64,000 bases of DNA from Paracoccus benzoatiresistens (GCF_026913015.1 NZ_JAPTYD010000001.1:124001-188000); one strand, 5' to 3'; shown: positions 7,738-19,020, counted from the stretch's first letter. Numbers and translations are program-made. Notes: generated from the sequence alone by a model not told the origin.

Positions 7738-10536
7738 ATGAGCGACGGCTTCGGCAAGGGCCACCACCTGCACCTGATCGACGGATCGGCCTTCATCTTC
7801 CGGGCCTATCACGCCCTGCCGCCCCTGACGCGCAAGTCGGACGGGCTGCCGGTCGGCGCCGTGGCCGGTTTCTGCAACATGCTGTGGAAATATGTCAGCG
7901 ACGAACGGGGCCACGACGCGCCGACCCATGCGGCGGTGATCTTCGACCATTCGTCCAAGACCTTCCGCAACGACATCTACAACGCCTACAAGGCCAACCG
8001 CCCCGAGCCGCCCGAGGATCTGCGCCCGCAATTCCCGCTGACCCGCGACGCCACCCGCGCCTTCAACATCGCCTGCATCGAGACCGAGGGCTATGAGGCC
8101 GACGACATCATCGCGGCGCTGTCCTGCAAGGCGCGCGATGCGGGCGGGTCGGTGACGATCATCAGCAGCGACAAGGACCTGATGCAGCTGGTCGGCGATG
8201 GCGTGCAGATGCTGGACCCGATCAAGGGCAAGGCCATCGACCGCGACGAGGTCTTCGCCAAGTTCGGCGTCTGGCCCGACCGCGTGGTGGACGTGCAGGC
8301 GCTTGCGGGCGATACGGTGGACAACGTGCCGGGCGCGCCCGGCATCGGCATCAAGACGGCTGCGCAACTGATCACCGAATACGGCGATCTGGAAAGCCTG
8401 CTTGCGCGCGCCGAGGAAATCAAGCAGCCCAAGCGCCGCCAGACCCTGATCGATCATGCCGAACAGATCCGCGTCTCGAAGCGGCTGGTCGAACTGGATT
8501 GCAACACGCCGCTGGACTTCACGCTGGAAAGCCTGGAGGTGCGCGCGCCCGATGCGCCGACCCTGCTGACCTTCCTGTCGGAGATGGAGTTCCGCACCCT
8601 GACCACCCGGGTTGCCGAGAAGCTGGGGGCCGAGGCCCCCGCCGTCGTCTCTGCCCCGCCGCGCGAAGCGCCTGCCGCCCCCGACCTGGCCCCGATCGAC
8701 CGCGCGATTTACGAAACCGTCACCGACCGCGAAGGGCTGGATCGCTGGATCCAGTCGATCCGCGACACCGGGCAGGTCGCCATCGATACGGAAACCACCG
8801 GGCTTGACGAAATGCAGGCCGATCTGGTGGGCATCTGCCTGGCCGTGGCGCCCGGCCGCGCCTGCTACATCCCCGTGGGCCATGTGGCGGGCGGCGACGA
8901 CCTGTTCGGCCAGTCCGCCCTTGTCGCGGGGCAACTGCCGCTGGATCAGGTTCTGGCGGCGCTGAAGCCGCTGCTGGAGGATCCGGCGATCCTGAAGATC
9001 GGCCAGAACCTGAAATACGACTGGAAGATCCTTGCCCGCCACGGCATCCGCATGACGCCGCTCGCCGACACGATGCTGATGTCCTATGCGCTGAACGCGG
9101 GCACGCATAACCACGGCATGGACGAACTGGCCGAGCGTTACCTGGGTCACAAGTGCATCCCGATCAAGGACCTGATCGGCACGGGCAAGTCGCAGATCAA
9201 CTTCGGTCAGGTGCCCATCGACAAGGCAGCCCCCTATGCCGCCGAGGATGCCGAGGTCACGCTGCGCCTTTACAACCATTTCGCGCCCCTGCTGCCCATC
9301 GAACGCGTCACCACCAGCTATGAGCTGACCGAACGCCCGATGGTCCCCGTCCTGGCCGAGATGGAGATGGCCGGCATCCGCATCGACGCCGAGGTGCTGC
9401 GCCGCATGTCGGGTGCCTTCGCCCAGAAGATGGCGCAGCTGGAGGACGAGATCTTCGCCCTCGCAGGCCAGAAGTTCACCATCGGCAGCCCCAAGCAGCT
9501 GGGCGAGATCCTGTTCGACAAGATGGGCATGACCGGCGGCAAGACCGGCAAGACCGGTGCCTTTTCCACCAGCGCCGACGTGCTGGAGGACCTGGCCGCC
9601 GAAGGCCATGACCTTCCCGCCCGGATCCTGGACTGGCGGCAGATCAGCAAGCTGAAATCGACCTATACCGACGCCCTGCCGACCTTCGTGAACCCGGACA
9701 CGGGCCGCGTCCATACCAGCTATTCCATCGCGGGCGCGCAGACCGGGCGGCTGGCATCGACCGACCCGAACCTGCAGAACATCCCCGTCCGCACCGAGGA
9801 AGGCCGCCGCATCCGCGAAGCCTTCATCGCCGCCGAGGGGCACCGGCTGGTCAGCCTCGACTACAGCCAGATCGAGTTGCGGATCCTTGCCCATGTGGCG
9901 GACATCCCGGCGCTGAAGCAGGCCTTCCGCGAAGGCATCGACATCCATGCCATGACCGCCAGCCAGATGTTCGGCGTCCCTGTCGAGGGCATGGATCCGA
10001 TGATTCGCCGCCGCGCCAAGGCGATCAACTTCGGCGTGATCTACGGCATTTCCTCGTTCGGGCTGTCGCGCAACTTGCGCATCCCGCGGGCCGAGGCGCA
10101 GGATTTCATCGACACCTATTTCCAGCGCTTCCCGGAAATCCGTGCCTACATGGACCGGACGCTGGCCGATGCGAAGGCGGATGGCAGCGTGCGCACCCTG
10201 TTCGGGCGGCGCATCAACACGCCCGGCATCAACCAGTCCGGCCCGGCCGCGGGCGGCGCCCGGCGTGCTGCGATCAACGCGCCGATCCAGGGTGCCGCCG
10301 CCGACATCATCCGTCGCGCGATGATCCGGATGCCCGCCGCGATCGCGCATCTGCCCGCCCGGATGCTGCTGCAGGTCCATGACGAACTGGTCTTCGAGGT
10401 GCGCGAGGATGCCGTGGACGACCTGACCGCCACGGCCCGCGCGGTCATGGAGGGCGCCGCCGAGCCCGCTGTCAGCCTGTCAGTGCCGCTGGTCGTCGAT
10501 GCCGGATACGGGCTGAACTGGGCCGAGGCGCATTGA
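7738..10536 (+). CDS. polA: DNA polymerase I
   Basis: PolA fills gaps and removes RNA primers during replication and repair. The 932-residue protein has all three domains: 5'-3' exonuclease (about 8-280, starting LHLIDGSAFIFRAYHALPP), 3'-5' proofreading exonuclease (IDTETTGLD near residue 349, acidic residues present) and the family A polymerase with DYSQIELR near residue 707, RRAKAINFG in the O-helix and VHDELVFE near residue 880. ATG 7738 is chosen because AAAGGA lies 8 bases upstream; ATG 7732 is an in-frame alternative. The stop overlaps the start of a cation exporter gene (TGATG), indicating translational coupling. Confidence 0.97.
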   Translation: MSDGFGKGHHLHLIDGSAFIFRAYHALPPLTRKSDGLPVGAVAGFCNMLWKYVSDERGHDAPTHAAVIFDHSSKTFRNDIYNAYKANRPEPPEDLRPQFPLTRDATRAFNIACIETEGYEADDIIAALSCKARDAGGSVTIISSDKDLMQLVGDGVQMLDPIKGKAIDRDEVFAKFGVWPDRVVDVQALAGDTVDNVPGAPGIGIKTAAQLITEYGDLESLLARAEEIKQPKRRQTLIDHAEQIRVSKRLVELDCNTPLDFTLESLEVRAPDAPTLLTFLSEMEFRTLTTRVAEKLGAEAPAVVSAPPREAPAAPDLAPIDRAIYETVTDREGLDRWIQSIRDTGQVAIDTETTGLDEMQADLVGICLAVAPGRACYIPVGHVAGGDDLFGQSALVAGQLPLDQVLAALKPLLEDPAILKIGQNLKYDWKILARHGIRMTPLADTMLMSYALNAGTHNHGMDELAERYLGHKCIPIKDLIGTGKSQINFGQVPIDKAAPYAAEDAEVTLRLYNHFAPLLPIERVTTSYELTERPMVPVLAEMEMAGIRIDAEVLRRMSGAFAQKMAQLEDEIFALAGQKFTIGSPKQLGEILFDKMGMTGGKTGKTGAFSTSADVLEDLAAEGHDLPARILDWRQISKLKSTYTDALPTFVNPDTGRVHTSYSIAGAQTGRLASTDPNLQNIPVRTEEGRRIREAFIAAEGHRLVSLDYSQIELRILAHVADIPALKQAFREGIDIHAMTASQMFGVPVEGMDPMIRRRAKAINFGVIYGISSFGLSRNLRIPRAEAQDFIDTYFQRFPEIRAYMDRTLADAKADGSVRTLFGRRINTPGINQSGPAAGGARRAAINAPIQGAAADIIRRAMIRMPAAIAHLPARMLLQVHDELVFEVREDAVDDLTATARAVMEGAAEPAVSLSVPLVVDAGYGLNWAEAH

Positions 10537-11456
10537 TGGCCCATTCCCACGGCCATTCGCACGGGCATGGTCATGGTCACCATCACCACCACCATGGCGA
10601 CAGTGCCATCGGCTGGGCCGTGGTCGTCAACCTGGCCCTGACCGCCGCGCAGATCGTCGGCGGCTATTCGGCGGATTCCACGGCGCTGATCGCGGACGGC
10701 ATCCACAACCTGTCCGACGCGCTGGCGCTTGTGCTGGCCTTCGGCGCGCGCCGGCTGGCGCGGCGGGCGGCCACGCCCGACTGGTCCTATGGCTGGGGCC
10801 GGGCGGAAATCGTCGCGGCTTTCGTCAACTATCTGGCGCTGATCGCCATATCGATGTGGCTGGCCATCGAGGCGCTTGGCCGCCTTGCCGATCCCCCGCA
10901 GGTCGCGGGCGGGCTGGTCATGGGACTGGCCGCCTTCGCGCTGGTGGTCGATCTGGCCACTGCCGCCCTGGTCTGGCGCGCGGCCAAGGACAGCGCGAAT
11001 ATCCGCGCGGCCTTCCTGCACAACCTGGCCGATGCGGGCGTCTCGGTCGCGGTGATCCTGGGTGGCGCGCTGATCTGGGCCTTCGGCTGGAACTTGGCCG
11101 ACCCGATCCTGACGATGGCGATCTCTGCCGTGATCCTGTGGCATATCGGGCTGGAGATCGGCCCGGTCCTGCGGATGCTGATGCTGGCCGCGCCTGCCGG
11201 CAGCGATCCCGCGGGCGTCCTGTCGGCGCTGCGCACGCTTCCCGGCGTCAGCGATGCCCATCACCTGCACCTGTGGCAGATCGACGAGAAACGCACCGCG
11301 GCCTCGGTCCATCTCGTGGTGCCGGAGGGCGATCCCTTTGCCGTCACCCGCGCCGCCAAGGAGATGCTGGCCCACAGGTTCGGCATCCCCCACGCCACCA
11401 TCGAGATCGAGCCGCCCGAAAGCTGCGCGGATCACAAGAGCCATGACCACCCGTAG
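10536..11456 (+). CDS. Cation diffusion facilitator (CDF) metal exporter
   Basis: Predicted proton-coupled exporter of zinc or a similar divalent metal. The 306-residue protein starts with a metal-binding, histidine-rich tail (six consecutive His near residues 16-21), then about six membrane segments with the CDF site ADGIHNLSDAL, and a cytoplasmic C-terminal domain (about 215-306) with the ferredoxin-like fold typical of the family (VSDAHHLHLWQID). It begins in the polA stop codon (TGATG), so its translation depends on polA. Metal specificity cannot be read directly; the HNLSD-type site and His-rich tail favour zinc. Confidence 0.93.
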   Translation: MAHSHGHSHGHGHGHHHHHHGDSAIGWAVVVNLALTAAQIVGGYSADSTALIADGIHNLSDALALVLAFGARRLARRAATPDWSYGWGRAEIVAAFVNYLALIAISMWLAIEALGRLADPPQVAGGLVMGLAAFALVVDLATAALVWRAAKDSANIRAAFLHNLADAGVSVAVILGGALIWAFGWNLADPILTMAISAVILWHIGLEIGPVLRMLMLAAPAGSDPAGVLSALRTLPGVSDAHHLHLWQIDEKRTAASVHLVVPEGDPFAVTRAAKEMLAHRFGIPHATIEIEPPESCADHKSHDHP

Positions 11457-11486
11457 GATGCGTGCTTGCACGCACCCTGCGCTGTC

Positions 11487-12842
11487 TTACACCGCCGAGG
11501 AATGGCTGGTGGGCGCGGCCATGTAGGCGTCCAGCATGTTCGCCACCATGCGCGCCAGCGGACGGCCCTCGGGCGCGATCCGCAGCCCCCAGGGGCCAAG
11601 CTGGACCATGTTGCCGAACTGCGCGACCACGGGGTCGAAGACCTGCTGCAACTGGGCAGGCGTCAGGCCGTAGTCCAGCACCATCTCGCCCGCGTCCACG
11701 GCGAAATCGCACATCAGCGATTCGATCATCCGGCCACGCCAGCGATCCTCGGGCGTGAAGGTATGGCCCCGCGTGACGGGCAGCCGGCCCTCGCGCACGG
11801 CAGCGGTATAGGCGCCGGTCGCGGGCGCGTTCTGCGCATAGCCCTGCGGGAAACGGGAAATGGACGACGCGCCAAGACCCAGCAGCACCTCGGCCTGATC
11901 GTCGGTATAGCCCTGGAAGTTCCGCCGCAACTGGCCCGCCTTTTGTGACAGCGCCAGCCCGTCGCCGGGGCGCGCGAAATGGTCGATGCCGATCTCTTGA
12001 TATCCATCGGCCACGAACAGGTCGCGCGCGGTGCTGAACAGCGACAGGCGATCCTCGTTGCCGGGCAGGGCATCCTCGGGGATCATCACCTGGCGCTTGG
12101 ACATCCAGGGCACATGGGCATAGCCGTAAAGCGCCACCCGGTCGGGCGACAGGGCCAGCAGCTTCTGCACCGTTTCCGAAATGCGGTGCTGGTCCTGGTG
12201 GGGCAGGCCATAGAGGATGTCGGCGTTCAGGCTGGCGATGCCGTGGCCGCGAATCAGATCGACTGCCCGGGCGGTCAGTTCGAAGGATTGCTGGCGGCCG
12301 ATGGCCTCCTGGATCTTCGGATCGAAATCCTGCACCCCGATGGAGGCGCGGTTCATCCCAGATTCCGCAAGCGCCGCCATGCGCGGGGCGTCGATCTCGG
12401 CCGGGTCGATCTCGACCGAGAATTCGGCGCCCTCGGCCATCGGCACCACGCCGAGAATCGCATCGGCGACACGCCGCATCTGGTCGGGCGGCAGCAGCGT
12501 CGGCGTTCCCCCGCCCCAGTGCAGCCGCGACAACCGGACCCCGCGCGGCAGGCGGGCACGCAGCAATTCCAGTTCGGCCAGAACCGTGTCCACATAGCCG
12601 ATGACCGGATCCAGCGTCCTTGTTCCCTGCGTGCGGCAGGCACAGAACCAGCACAGCCTGCGACAAAACGGCACGTGCAGATAGAGCGATATCGCCGATC
12701 CGGCAGGGATGGAATCGAGCCAGCCCGAAACCATATCGGCATCCACGCCGTTCTTGAATTGCGTCGCGGGGGGATAGCTCGTGTACCGCGGGACACGCGA
12801 ATCGAACAGGCCCAACCGCCTCAGTTGCGAAAGATTGCTCAT
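11487..12842 (-). CDS. hemN: Oxygen-independent coproporphyrinogen III dehydrogenase HemN
   Basis: HemN is a radical SAM enzyme that converts coproporphyrinogen III to protoporphyrinogen IX without oxygen, keeping heme synthesis going under anoxia. The 451-residue protein has the family length. The cluster motif is C60-x3-C64-x2-C67 followed by Cys69 (FCRRLCWFCAC), the arrangement of true HemN rather than HemW. The start region PRYTSYPPATQF is also diagnostic. It is divergent from an FNR-type regulator, and an FNR box lies 36-49 bases before its ATG. No ribosome binding site is visible, and a TAAGCC element would place transcription start at or one base before the ATG, so the message may be leaderless. 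Confidence 0.95.
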   Translation of the reverse strand: MSNLSQLRRLGLFDSRVPRYTSYPPATQFKNGVDADMVSGWLDSIPAGSAISLYLHVPFCRRLCWFCACRTQGTRTLDPVIGYVDTVLAELELLRARLPRGVRLSRLHWGGGTPTLLPPDQMRRVADAILGVVPMAEGAEFSVEIDPAEIDAPRMAALAESGMNRASIGVQDFDPKIQEAIGRQQSFELTARAVDLIRGHGIASLNADILYGLPHQDQHRISETVQKLLALSPDRVALYGYAHVPWMSKRQVMIPEDALPGNEDRLSLFSTARDLFVADGYQEIGIDHFARPGDGLALSQKAGQLRRNFQGYTDDQAEVLLGLGASSISRFPQGYAQNAPATGAYTAAVREGRLPVTRGHTFTPEDRWRGRMIESLMCDFAVDAGEMVLDYGLTPAQLQQVFDPVVAQFGNMVQLGPWGLRIAPEGRPLARMVANMLDAYMAAPTSHSSAV

Positions 12843-12877
12843 GTGGATAGGCTTAGAGGGTAGCGCGCGAGATTGCC

Positions 12878-12891
12878 TTGACCCAGATCAA
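12878..12891 (+). promoter_or_regulatory. FNR binding site between hemN and fnrL
   Basis: TTGAC-CCAG-ATCAA matches the FNR consensus TTGAT-N4-ATCAA at 9 of 10 defined bases. Its centre (12884.5) is about 41-42 bases from the proposed hemN transcription start near 12843, the spacing of a class II FNR-activated promoter. The same bases include the TTG proposed as the fnrL start codon, so FNR bound here would sit on its own initiation region. Confidence 0.8.
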
Positions 12892-13632
12892 CCAGAAATC
12901 TGCCAGCCTTGACGGTCCGGAACGGTGCGGCGACTGCCCCATCCGCTATCGCGCGGTCTGCGCGCATTGCGAAACGGACGAGCTTGCCCTGCTGGAGGGC
13001 ATGAAGTTCTATCGCAACTTTGAGCCCGGCCAGCCGATCGTCTGGGAAGGCGACCGGATGGAGTTCGTCGGGTCCGTCGTCACCGGCGTTGCGACCCTGA
13101 CGCAGACGCTGGAGGACGGGCGCACGCAGATGGTGGGCCTGCTGCTGCCAAGCGACTTCCTGGGCCGGCCCAGCCGGGACATCGCCCCCTACAACGCCAT
13201 TGCCGCCACCAAGGTCGTCCTGTGCTGCTTCCGCCGCAAGCCGTTCGAGCAGATGATGCGCACCACGCCGCATGTCGCGCATCGGCTGCTTGAAATGACC
13301 CTGGATGAACTGGACGCGGCGCGCGAATGGATGCTGCTTCTGGGCCGCAAGACCGCGCGGGAAAAGATCGCCTCCTTCATCGCGATCATCGCCCGGCGCG
13401 ACGCTGCCCTGCACAAGCGCGACCCGGGCGGGCGGATGCGGATCGATCTGCCCCTGACGCGCGAGTCGATGGCCGACTATCTTGGCCTGACCCTGGAAAC
13501 CGTCAGCCGCCAGGTCAGCGCCCTGAAACGCGACGGCGTGATCGAGCTTGCGGGCAAGCGCACCATCATCCTGCCCGACTTTTCCCGCCTGGTCGAGGAA
13601 TCGGGCGATGATTCGGATGGCGGCTATCTAAG

Positions 13633-13636
<4 letters not shown>
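12878..13636 (+). CDS. fnrL: FNR/FnrL-type oxygen-sensing transcription regulator
   Basis: Crp/Fnr regulator that senses oxygen through a [4Fe-4S] cluster and activates genes for micro-aerobic and anaerobic respiration and heme synthesis. The 252-residue protein has N-terminal cysteines C17-x2-C20-x7-C28-x2-C31 and a further CC at 116-117, matching the cluster ligands of FnrL. The C-terminal helix-turn-helix has LETVSRQ, the E-x2-S-R recognition pattern for TTGAT half-sites. No ATG precedes the cysteine motif and a stop lies at 12854, so initiation at TTG 12878 is the best reading. Its stop overlaps the stop of the convergent ABC gene in a shared CTAG. Confidence 0.92.
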
Positions 13637-15182
<1,546 letters not shown>

Positions 15183-15186
<4 letters not shown>

Positions 15187-15995
15187 CGCAGCACCCGCAG
15201 GCGCGGGTCCGAGGCATCGCGCAGCCCGTCTCCCAGCAGGTTCAGGCCCAGCACCGTCAGCACGATGCACAGCCCCGGGATGACCGCCACATGCGGGGCG
15301 AGCACTGCCATGGTCTGCGCCTCGGCCAGCATGCGCCCCCAGCTTGGAACGGGGGGCTGCGCGCCAAGGCCGACATAGGACAGCCCGGCCTCGGCCAGGA
15401 TGCCCAGGCTGAACTGGATGGTGGCCTGCACGATCAGCAGGCTGGCGACATTGGGCAGGACATGCTGCAGGCTGATCAGAGCCGCGCCCTTGCCCGCCAC
15501 CCGGGCCGCGCGGATGTAGTCCAGGGTCCAGATCGGCAGCGCCGCGCCGCGCGTGACGCGGGCAAAGACCGGGATGTTGAAGATGCCGATGGCGACGATC
15601 GCGTTCACCGCCGAGGGCCCGAAAACCGCCGTGATCAGGATCGCGATCACCAGCGAGGGGAAGGCGAAGACCAGGTCGTTGCCGCGCATCACGGCCTCGT
15701 CCGCCCAGGTGCCGCGCCGCGCCGCCGCCAGCAGCCCCAGCGGCACGCCCAGGCCCATGCCGATCCCCACCGCGACCAGCGCCACGGCCAGTGATGTCCG
15801 CGCCCCCAGCATCGCCATCGACAGGATGTCGCGGCCCAGATGATCGGTGCCGAACCAGTGCGCTGCCGATGGCGGCAGCAGCTTTTGCGCGATCGCCAGT
15901 TGGCTGACATCATGGGGCGTCCAGAAGGCCGACAGCGCGGCCGAGGCCAGCGCCAGCCCGGCCAGCGCGCCCCCAAGGATCAGGCCGATCCTCAT
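15183..15995 (-). CDS. DppC/OppC-type ABC transporter permease
   Basis: Inner-membrane permease of 270 residues with the arrangement of the DppC/OppC family: an N-terminal membrane segment (LILGGALAGLALASAALS), then a short periplasmic stretch with HWFGTDHLGRDILS (about residue 46-60), the diagnostic motif of this subfamily, and further membrane spans around the EAA-loop. It overlaps the preceding permease gene and the following ATPase gene by 4 bases each (ATGA), giving tight translational coupling. Substrate is not predictable without the binding protein. Confidence 0.94.
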
Positions 15996-16933
15996 GCGCG
16001 GCGCAGCCTGGGATCCACGGCGGCATAGGCCAGATCGACCAGGAAGGTGACGGCGATCACGGCCGCAACCAGCACCAGAACCGCCGATTGCACCACGATC
16101 AGGTCGCGCTGCGTGATCGCCTGGAAGATCATTCGGCCCAGGCCGGGCAGGTAGAACACGTTCTCGATGATGATCGCGCCCGCCAGCAGGAAGCTGAACT
16201 GCATCCCCAGGATGGTCAGCACCGGGATCAGCGCGTTTCTCAGCGCGTGGCGGCGCAGGGTCTGGCCGGTGGTCAGCCCCTTGGCGCGGGCGGTGCGGAT
16301 GTAATCCTGCCCCTGCGTCTCGACCAGCGCGGACCGCAGCACGCGCGCCAGGATCGCGGCCTGCGGCAGGGCCAGGGCAAGGCTGGGCAGGATCAGCGAT
16401 CCAAGCGCGGCAGCGGGGTCGGACCAGCCGGGAAAGCCGCCCGCCGGCAGCCAGCGCAGCTTCACCGCGAAGACCAGGACCAGCAGCATCGCAAACCAGA
16501 AATTCGGCAGCGCGATGCCCAGTTGCGTGGCCGCCATCACCAGCCCGTCGCCCGCCCGGCCGCGCCGCGCCGCCGCGTAAAGTCCGACCGGCAGCGCGAC
16601 AGCCACTGCCAGCGCCAGCGCCATGACCGCCAGCGGCAGCGAGACCTGCAACCGTTCAAGGATCATCCCGGCGACCGGCGTCCTGTAGGTGAAGCTGGTG
16701 CCGAAATCCCCCTGCAGGATCGCGCCTGCCCAGGCCGCGTAACGCAGGGGCAGGGGCTGGTCCAGGCCCATCTGCTGGCGCAGCGCGGCAAGGGTTTCCG
16801 GCTGCGCGCCCGTGCCCAGCATGAAGCTGGCCGGATCGCCGGGCACAAGCTCGGTCACGGAAAAGATCAGGGCCGAGGCCGCAAGCAGGCTCAGCCCCAT
16901 CACGATCATCCGGCGAGACAGGTATCGCAGCAT
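15992..16933 (-). CDS. DppB/OppB-type ABC transporter permease
   Basis: Inner-membrane permease of 313 residues. It begins MLRYLSRRMIVMGLSLLAASALIF, followed by VTELVPGDPASFMLG, the usual DppB/OppB start, and has about six membrane spans with an ARAKGLTTGQTLRRHALRNA coupling loop near residue 215. It is the first transporter gene of the operon. The MBL-fold hydrolase gene ends 48 bases upstream on the same strand and could be co-transcribed. Confidence 0.94.
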   Translation of the reverse strand: MLRYLSRRMIVMGLSLLAASALIFSVTELVPGDPASFMLGTGAQPETLAALRQQMGLDQPLPLRYAAWAGAILQGDFGTSFTYRTPVAGMILERLQVSLPLAVMALALAVAVALPVGLYAAARRGRAGDGLVMAATQLGIALPNFWFAMLLVLVFAVKLRWLPAGGFPGWSDPAAALGSLILPSLALALPQAAILARVLRSALVETQGQDYIRTARAKGLTTGQTLRRHALRNALIPVLTILGMQFSFLLAGAIIIENVFYLPGLGRMIFQAITQRDLIVVQSAVLVLVAAVIAVTFLVDLAYAAVDPRLRRA

Positions 16934-16981
16934 GGCGGCATTGCTAGCCTGCCTTGCGTTCGCGGTAAAGCGGCGGCGGCG

Positions 16982-17761
16982 TCAGCCCGCCTCGCCGCGG
17001 GGATACCAGTTGGCAAGGACGACCAGGCTGCCCGCGCCTGACGCCTCGACCAGGCGGGCGAATTCCTGCACGTCGCTGCCCCGGTGGTGATAGGGAAAGA
17101 CCGTGACCGGCTTGAAGTCCGCGACCGCATCGGCCGCCTGCTGGACGGTCATCGTGTAGGGCAGGTTCATCGGCAGGAAGGCGACCTCGATCCCCTCCAG
17201 GTCGCGCATCTCGGGCGTGTCCTCGGTATCGCCGGCGATGTAGAAGCGCTTGCCGCCGATGGTCAGGACATAGCCGTTGTCGCGGCCCTTGGGGTGATAC
17301 TGCAACCTGTCGGGGGTGGTGTTATAGGCGGGCACGGCCTCGATCCCCATGCCGATGGCCTGGGCCTGGTCGCCATTGGCCATGGCGGTCGCGCGCGACT
17401 GCATGTCGGCGGGCAGCATCCCATGCACCGCCGGATTGGCGATGATCGCCACGGCGGGCAGGGCCTGCAACGTGGGCAGGTCGAAGTGGTCGCCATGTTC
17501 ATGCGTGATCAGGATCAGCGAGGGCTGGGGCATCCCGCGATAAGCATCCGCGCCCCCCACGGGATCGACATAGATCACTCCGCCCGGCGTCTCGACCACC
17601 ACCGAGGCGTGATCGACGGGATGAAAGACCACCTGGCCCCCTTCGACCGGGTAGGAGAACGAGGTCGGCGCGGCGGTCTGGGCGGATGCGATGCGGGGCA
17701 TGGCGGCGGCGCTGAAGGTGGCAAGGCCCAGCATCAGGCTGGCGCGGCGGCTGAGGATCAT
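16982..17761 (-). CDS. Exported MBL-fold metal-dependent hydrolase (UPF0173-like)
   Basis: The 259-residue protein has an N-terminal twin-arginine type signal (SRRASLMLGLATF, likely cleavage after ASA near residue 27) and a compact metallo-beta-lactamase fold: HVDxxVVVETPGG start, the metal motif THEHGDHFD near residue 80, a second metal region IAGDTEDTPEM and a final PYHHRG. This is the layout of UPF0173/UlaG-like hydrolases rather than of antibiotic beta-lactamases. Tat export would place a folded, metal-loaded enzyme in the periplasm. GGAG lies 7 bases before the ATG. Substrate unknown; the adjacent transporter operon may handle the same compound. Confidence 0.85.
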   Translation of the reverse strand: MILSRRASLMLGLATFSAAAMPRIASAQTAAPTSFSYPVEGGQVVFHPVDHASVVVETPGGVIYVDPVGGADAYRGMPQPSLILITHEHGDHFDLPTLQALPAVAIIANPAVHGMLPADMQSRATAMANGDQAQAIGMGIEAVPAYNTTPDRLQYHPKGRDNGYVLTIGGKRFYIAGDTEDTPEMRDLEGIEVAFLPMNLPYTMTVQQAADAVADFKPVTVFPYHHRGSDVQEFARLVEASGAGSLVVLANWYPRGEAG

Positions 17762-17882
17762 CGGAACACTCCGGGCACAAGGCTGAGAACGGGATGGAAC
17801 ACGGTTTGCGCTTGCGGGGTTCCCTTGCCTCTGTCCGCCGGGGCAGACTGGAAGGCAAGGCAACCAAGGAACCGAGGGGACG

Positions 17883-18947
17883 ATGACGCATTTGTGGGTA
17901 AGGGCCGAAAGCCGCCCGAACGAGGACCGGGTCGGCATCACCCCCGATGGGGTGGCGGCGCTGACCGCCCAAGGGTTCACCGTCACGGTCGAGGACAGCC
18001 CCCGCCGCGTGCTGCCGACAGACGCCTATGCCCGCGCGGGCGCCACAATTGTCCCCGAGGGCAGCTGGCCCACGGCGCCCGACGACGCCATCATCTTCGG
18101 CCTGAAGGAACTGCCCGAGGACGGCACCCCCTTGCGCCACCGCCACGTCATGTTCGGCCATGCCTTCAAGGGCCAGCCCGCGAGCCAGGTGCTGCTGCGC
18201 CGCTTCCGCGACGGGGGCGGGCGGCTTTATGATCTGGAATACCTGACCGACGACCACGGCCGCCGGCTGGCTGCCTTCGGCTACTGGGCGGGCTATGCCG
18301 GGGCGGCGGTCAGCCTGAAGGCCTGGGTCGCCCAGGCGCGGGGCGGGATCTGCGGGCCGGTCCATGCCTATGCCGACAAGGCGCTGTTGCTGGAGGAACT
18401 CCGCGCGCAACTGGACGCCACCGGCCGCCCCCGCCCCCGCGCCCTGGTGATCGGCGCCAAGGGCCGCGTAGGCAGCGGCGCCGCCGACCTGCTGGTCGAG
18501 ATGAACGTGCCCGTGACCCGCTGGGACATGGCCGAGACCGCGCATGGCGGCCCCTTCCCCGAGGTTCTGGCCCATGAGCTGTTCATCAACGCGATCCTGG
18601 CCCAGCCGGGCGCGCCGGTCTTCGTGCCCGCGGGCGCCGTGGCGCCGGGCCGTGCGCTGACGGTCATCGGAGACGTGGCCTGCGACCCGACCAGCGACTT
18701 TTCCCCGGTCAAGGTCTATGACCGCACGACGACCTGGGACCAGCCGGTGCTGCGCGTGGCCGAGAACCCGGTCCTGGACGTGATGGCCATCGACAACCTG
18801 CCATCGATGCTGCCGCGCGAAAGCTCGGAAGATTATGCAGGGCAGCTTCTGCCGGTGCTGGCGCAGCTTGACCGGATCGAGGCGGGGCCCTGGGGGCGGG
18901 CCGGGGCGCTTTATCGCGACCATGCGGAAAGGCTGACGCAGACGTGA
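17883..18947 (+). CDS. Saccharopine dehydrogenase (NAD+, L-lysine-forming type)
   Basis: Resembles the LYS1-type enzyme that interconverts saccharopine with L-lysine and 2-oxoglutarate, and is related to alanine dehydrogenase in fold. The 354-residue protein begins LWVRAESRPNEDRVGITPDGV, the usual N-terminal motif with the Arg/Glu residues, and has a Rossmann segment ALVIGAKGRVGSGAADLL near residue 190. In bacteria that make lysine from diaminopimelate the role is unclear; lysine catabolism is an inference. The ATG at 17883 follows ACCGAGGGG. A partner glutamate-forming saccharopine dehydrogenase is not adjacent. Confidence 0.85.
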   Translation: MTHLWVRAESRPNEDRVGITPDGVAALTAQGFTVTVEDSPRRVLPTDAYARAGATIVPEGSWPTAPDDAIIFGLKELPEDGTPLRHRHVMFGHAFKGQPASQVLLRRFRDGGGRLYDLEYLTDDHGRRLAAFGYWAGYAGAAVSLKAWVAQARGGICGPVHAYADKALLLEELRAQLDATGRPRPRALVIGAKGRVGSGAADLLVEMNVPVTRWDMAETAHGGPFPEVLAHELFINAILAQPGAPVFVPAGAVAPGRALTVIGDVACDPTSDFSPVKVYDRTTTWDQPVLRVAENPVLDVMAIDNLPSMLPRESSEDYAGQLLPVLAQLDRIEAGPWGRAGALYRDHAERLTQT

Positions 18948-19020
18948 AGCGGCGGGACGGAACGCCGCCCTTCCAGGCGTGTTCGGCCAGCGCTCCCTTC
19001 CCATCCCGCCGGAGGCTCGC

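Noticed and set aside
7063..10380. Minus-strand 1105-codon open frame
   Set aside because: Antisense to polA, which has all three catalytic domains on the plus strand.
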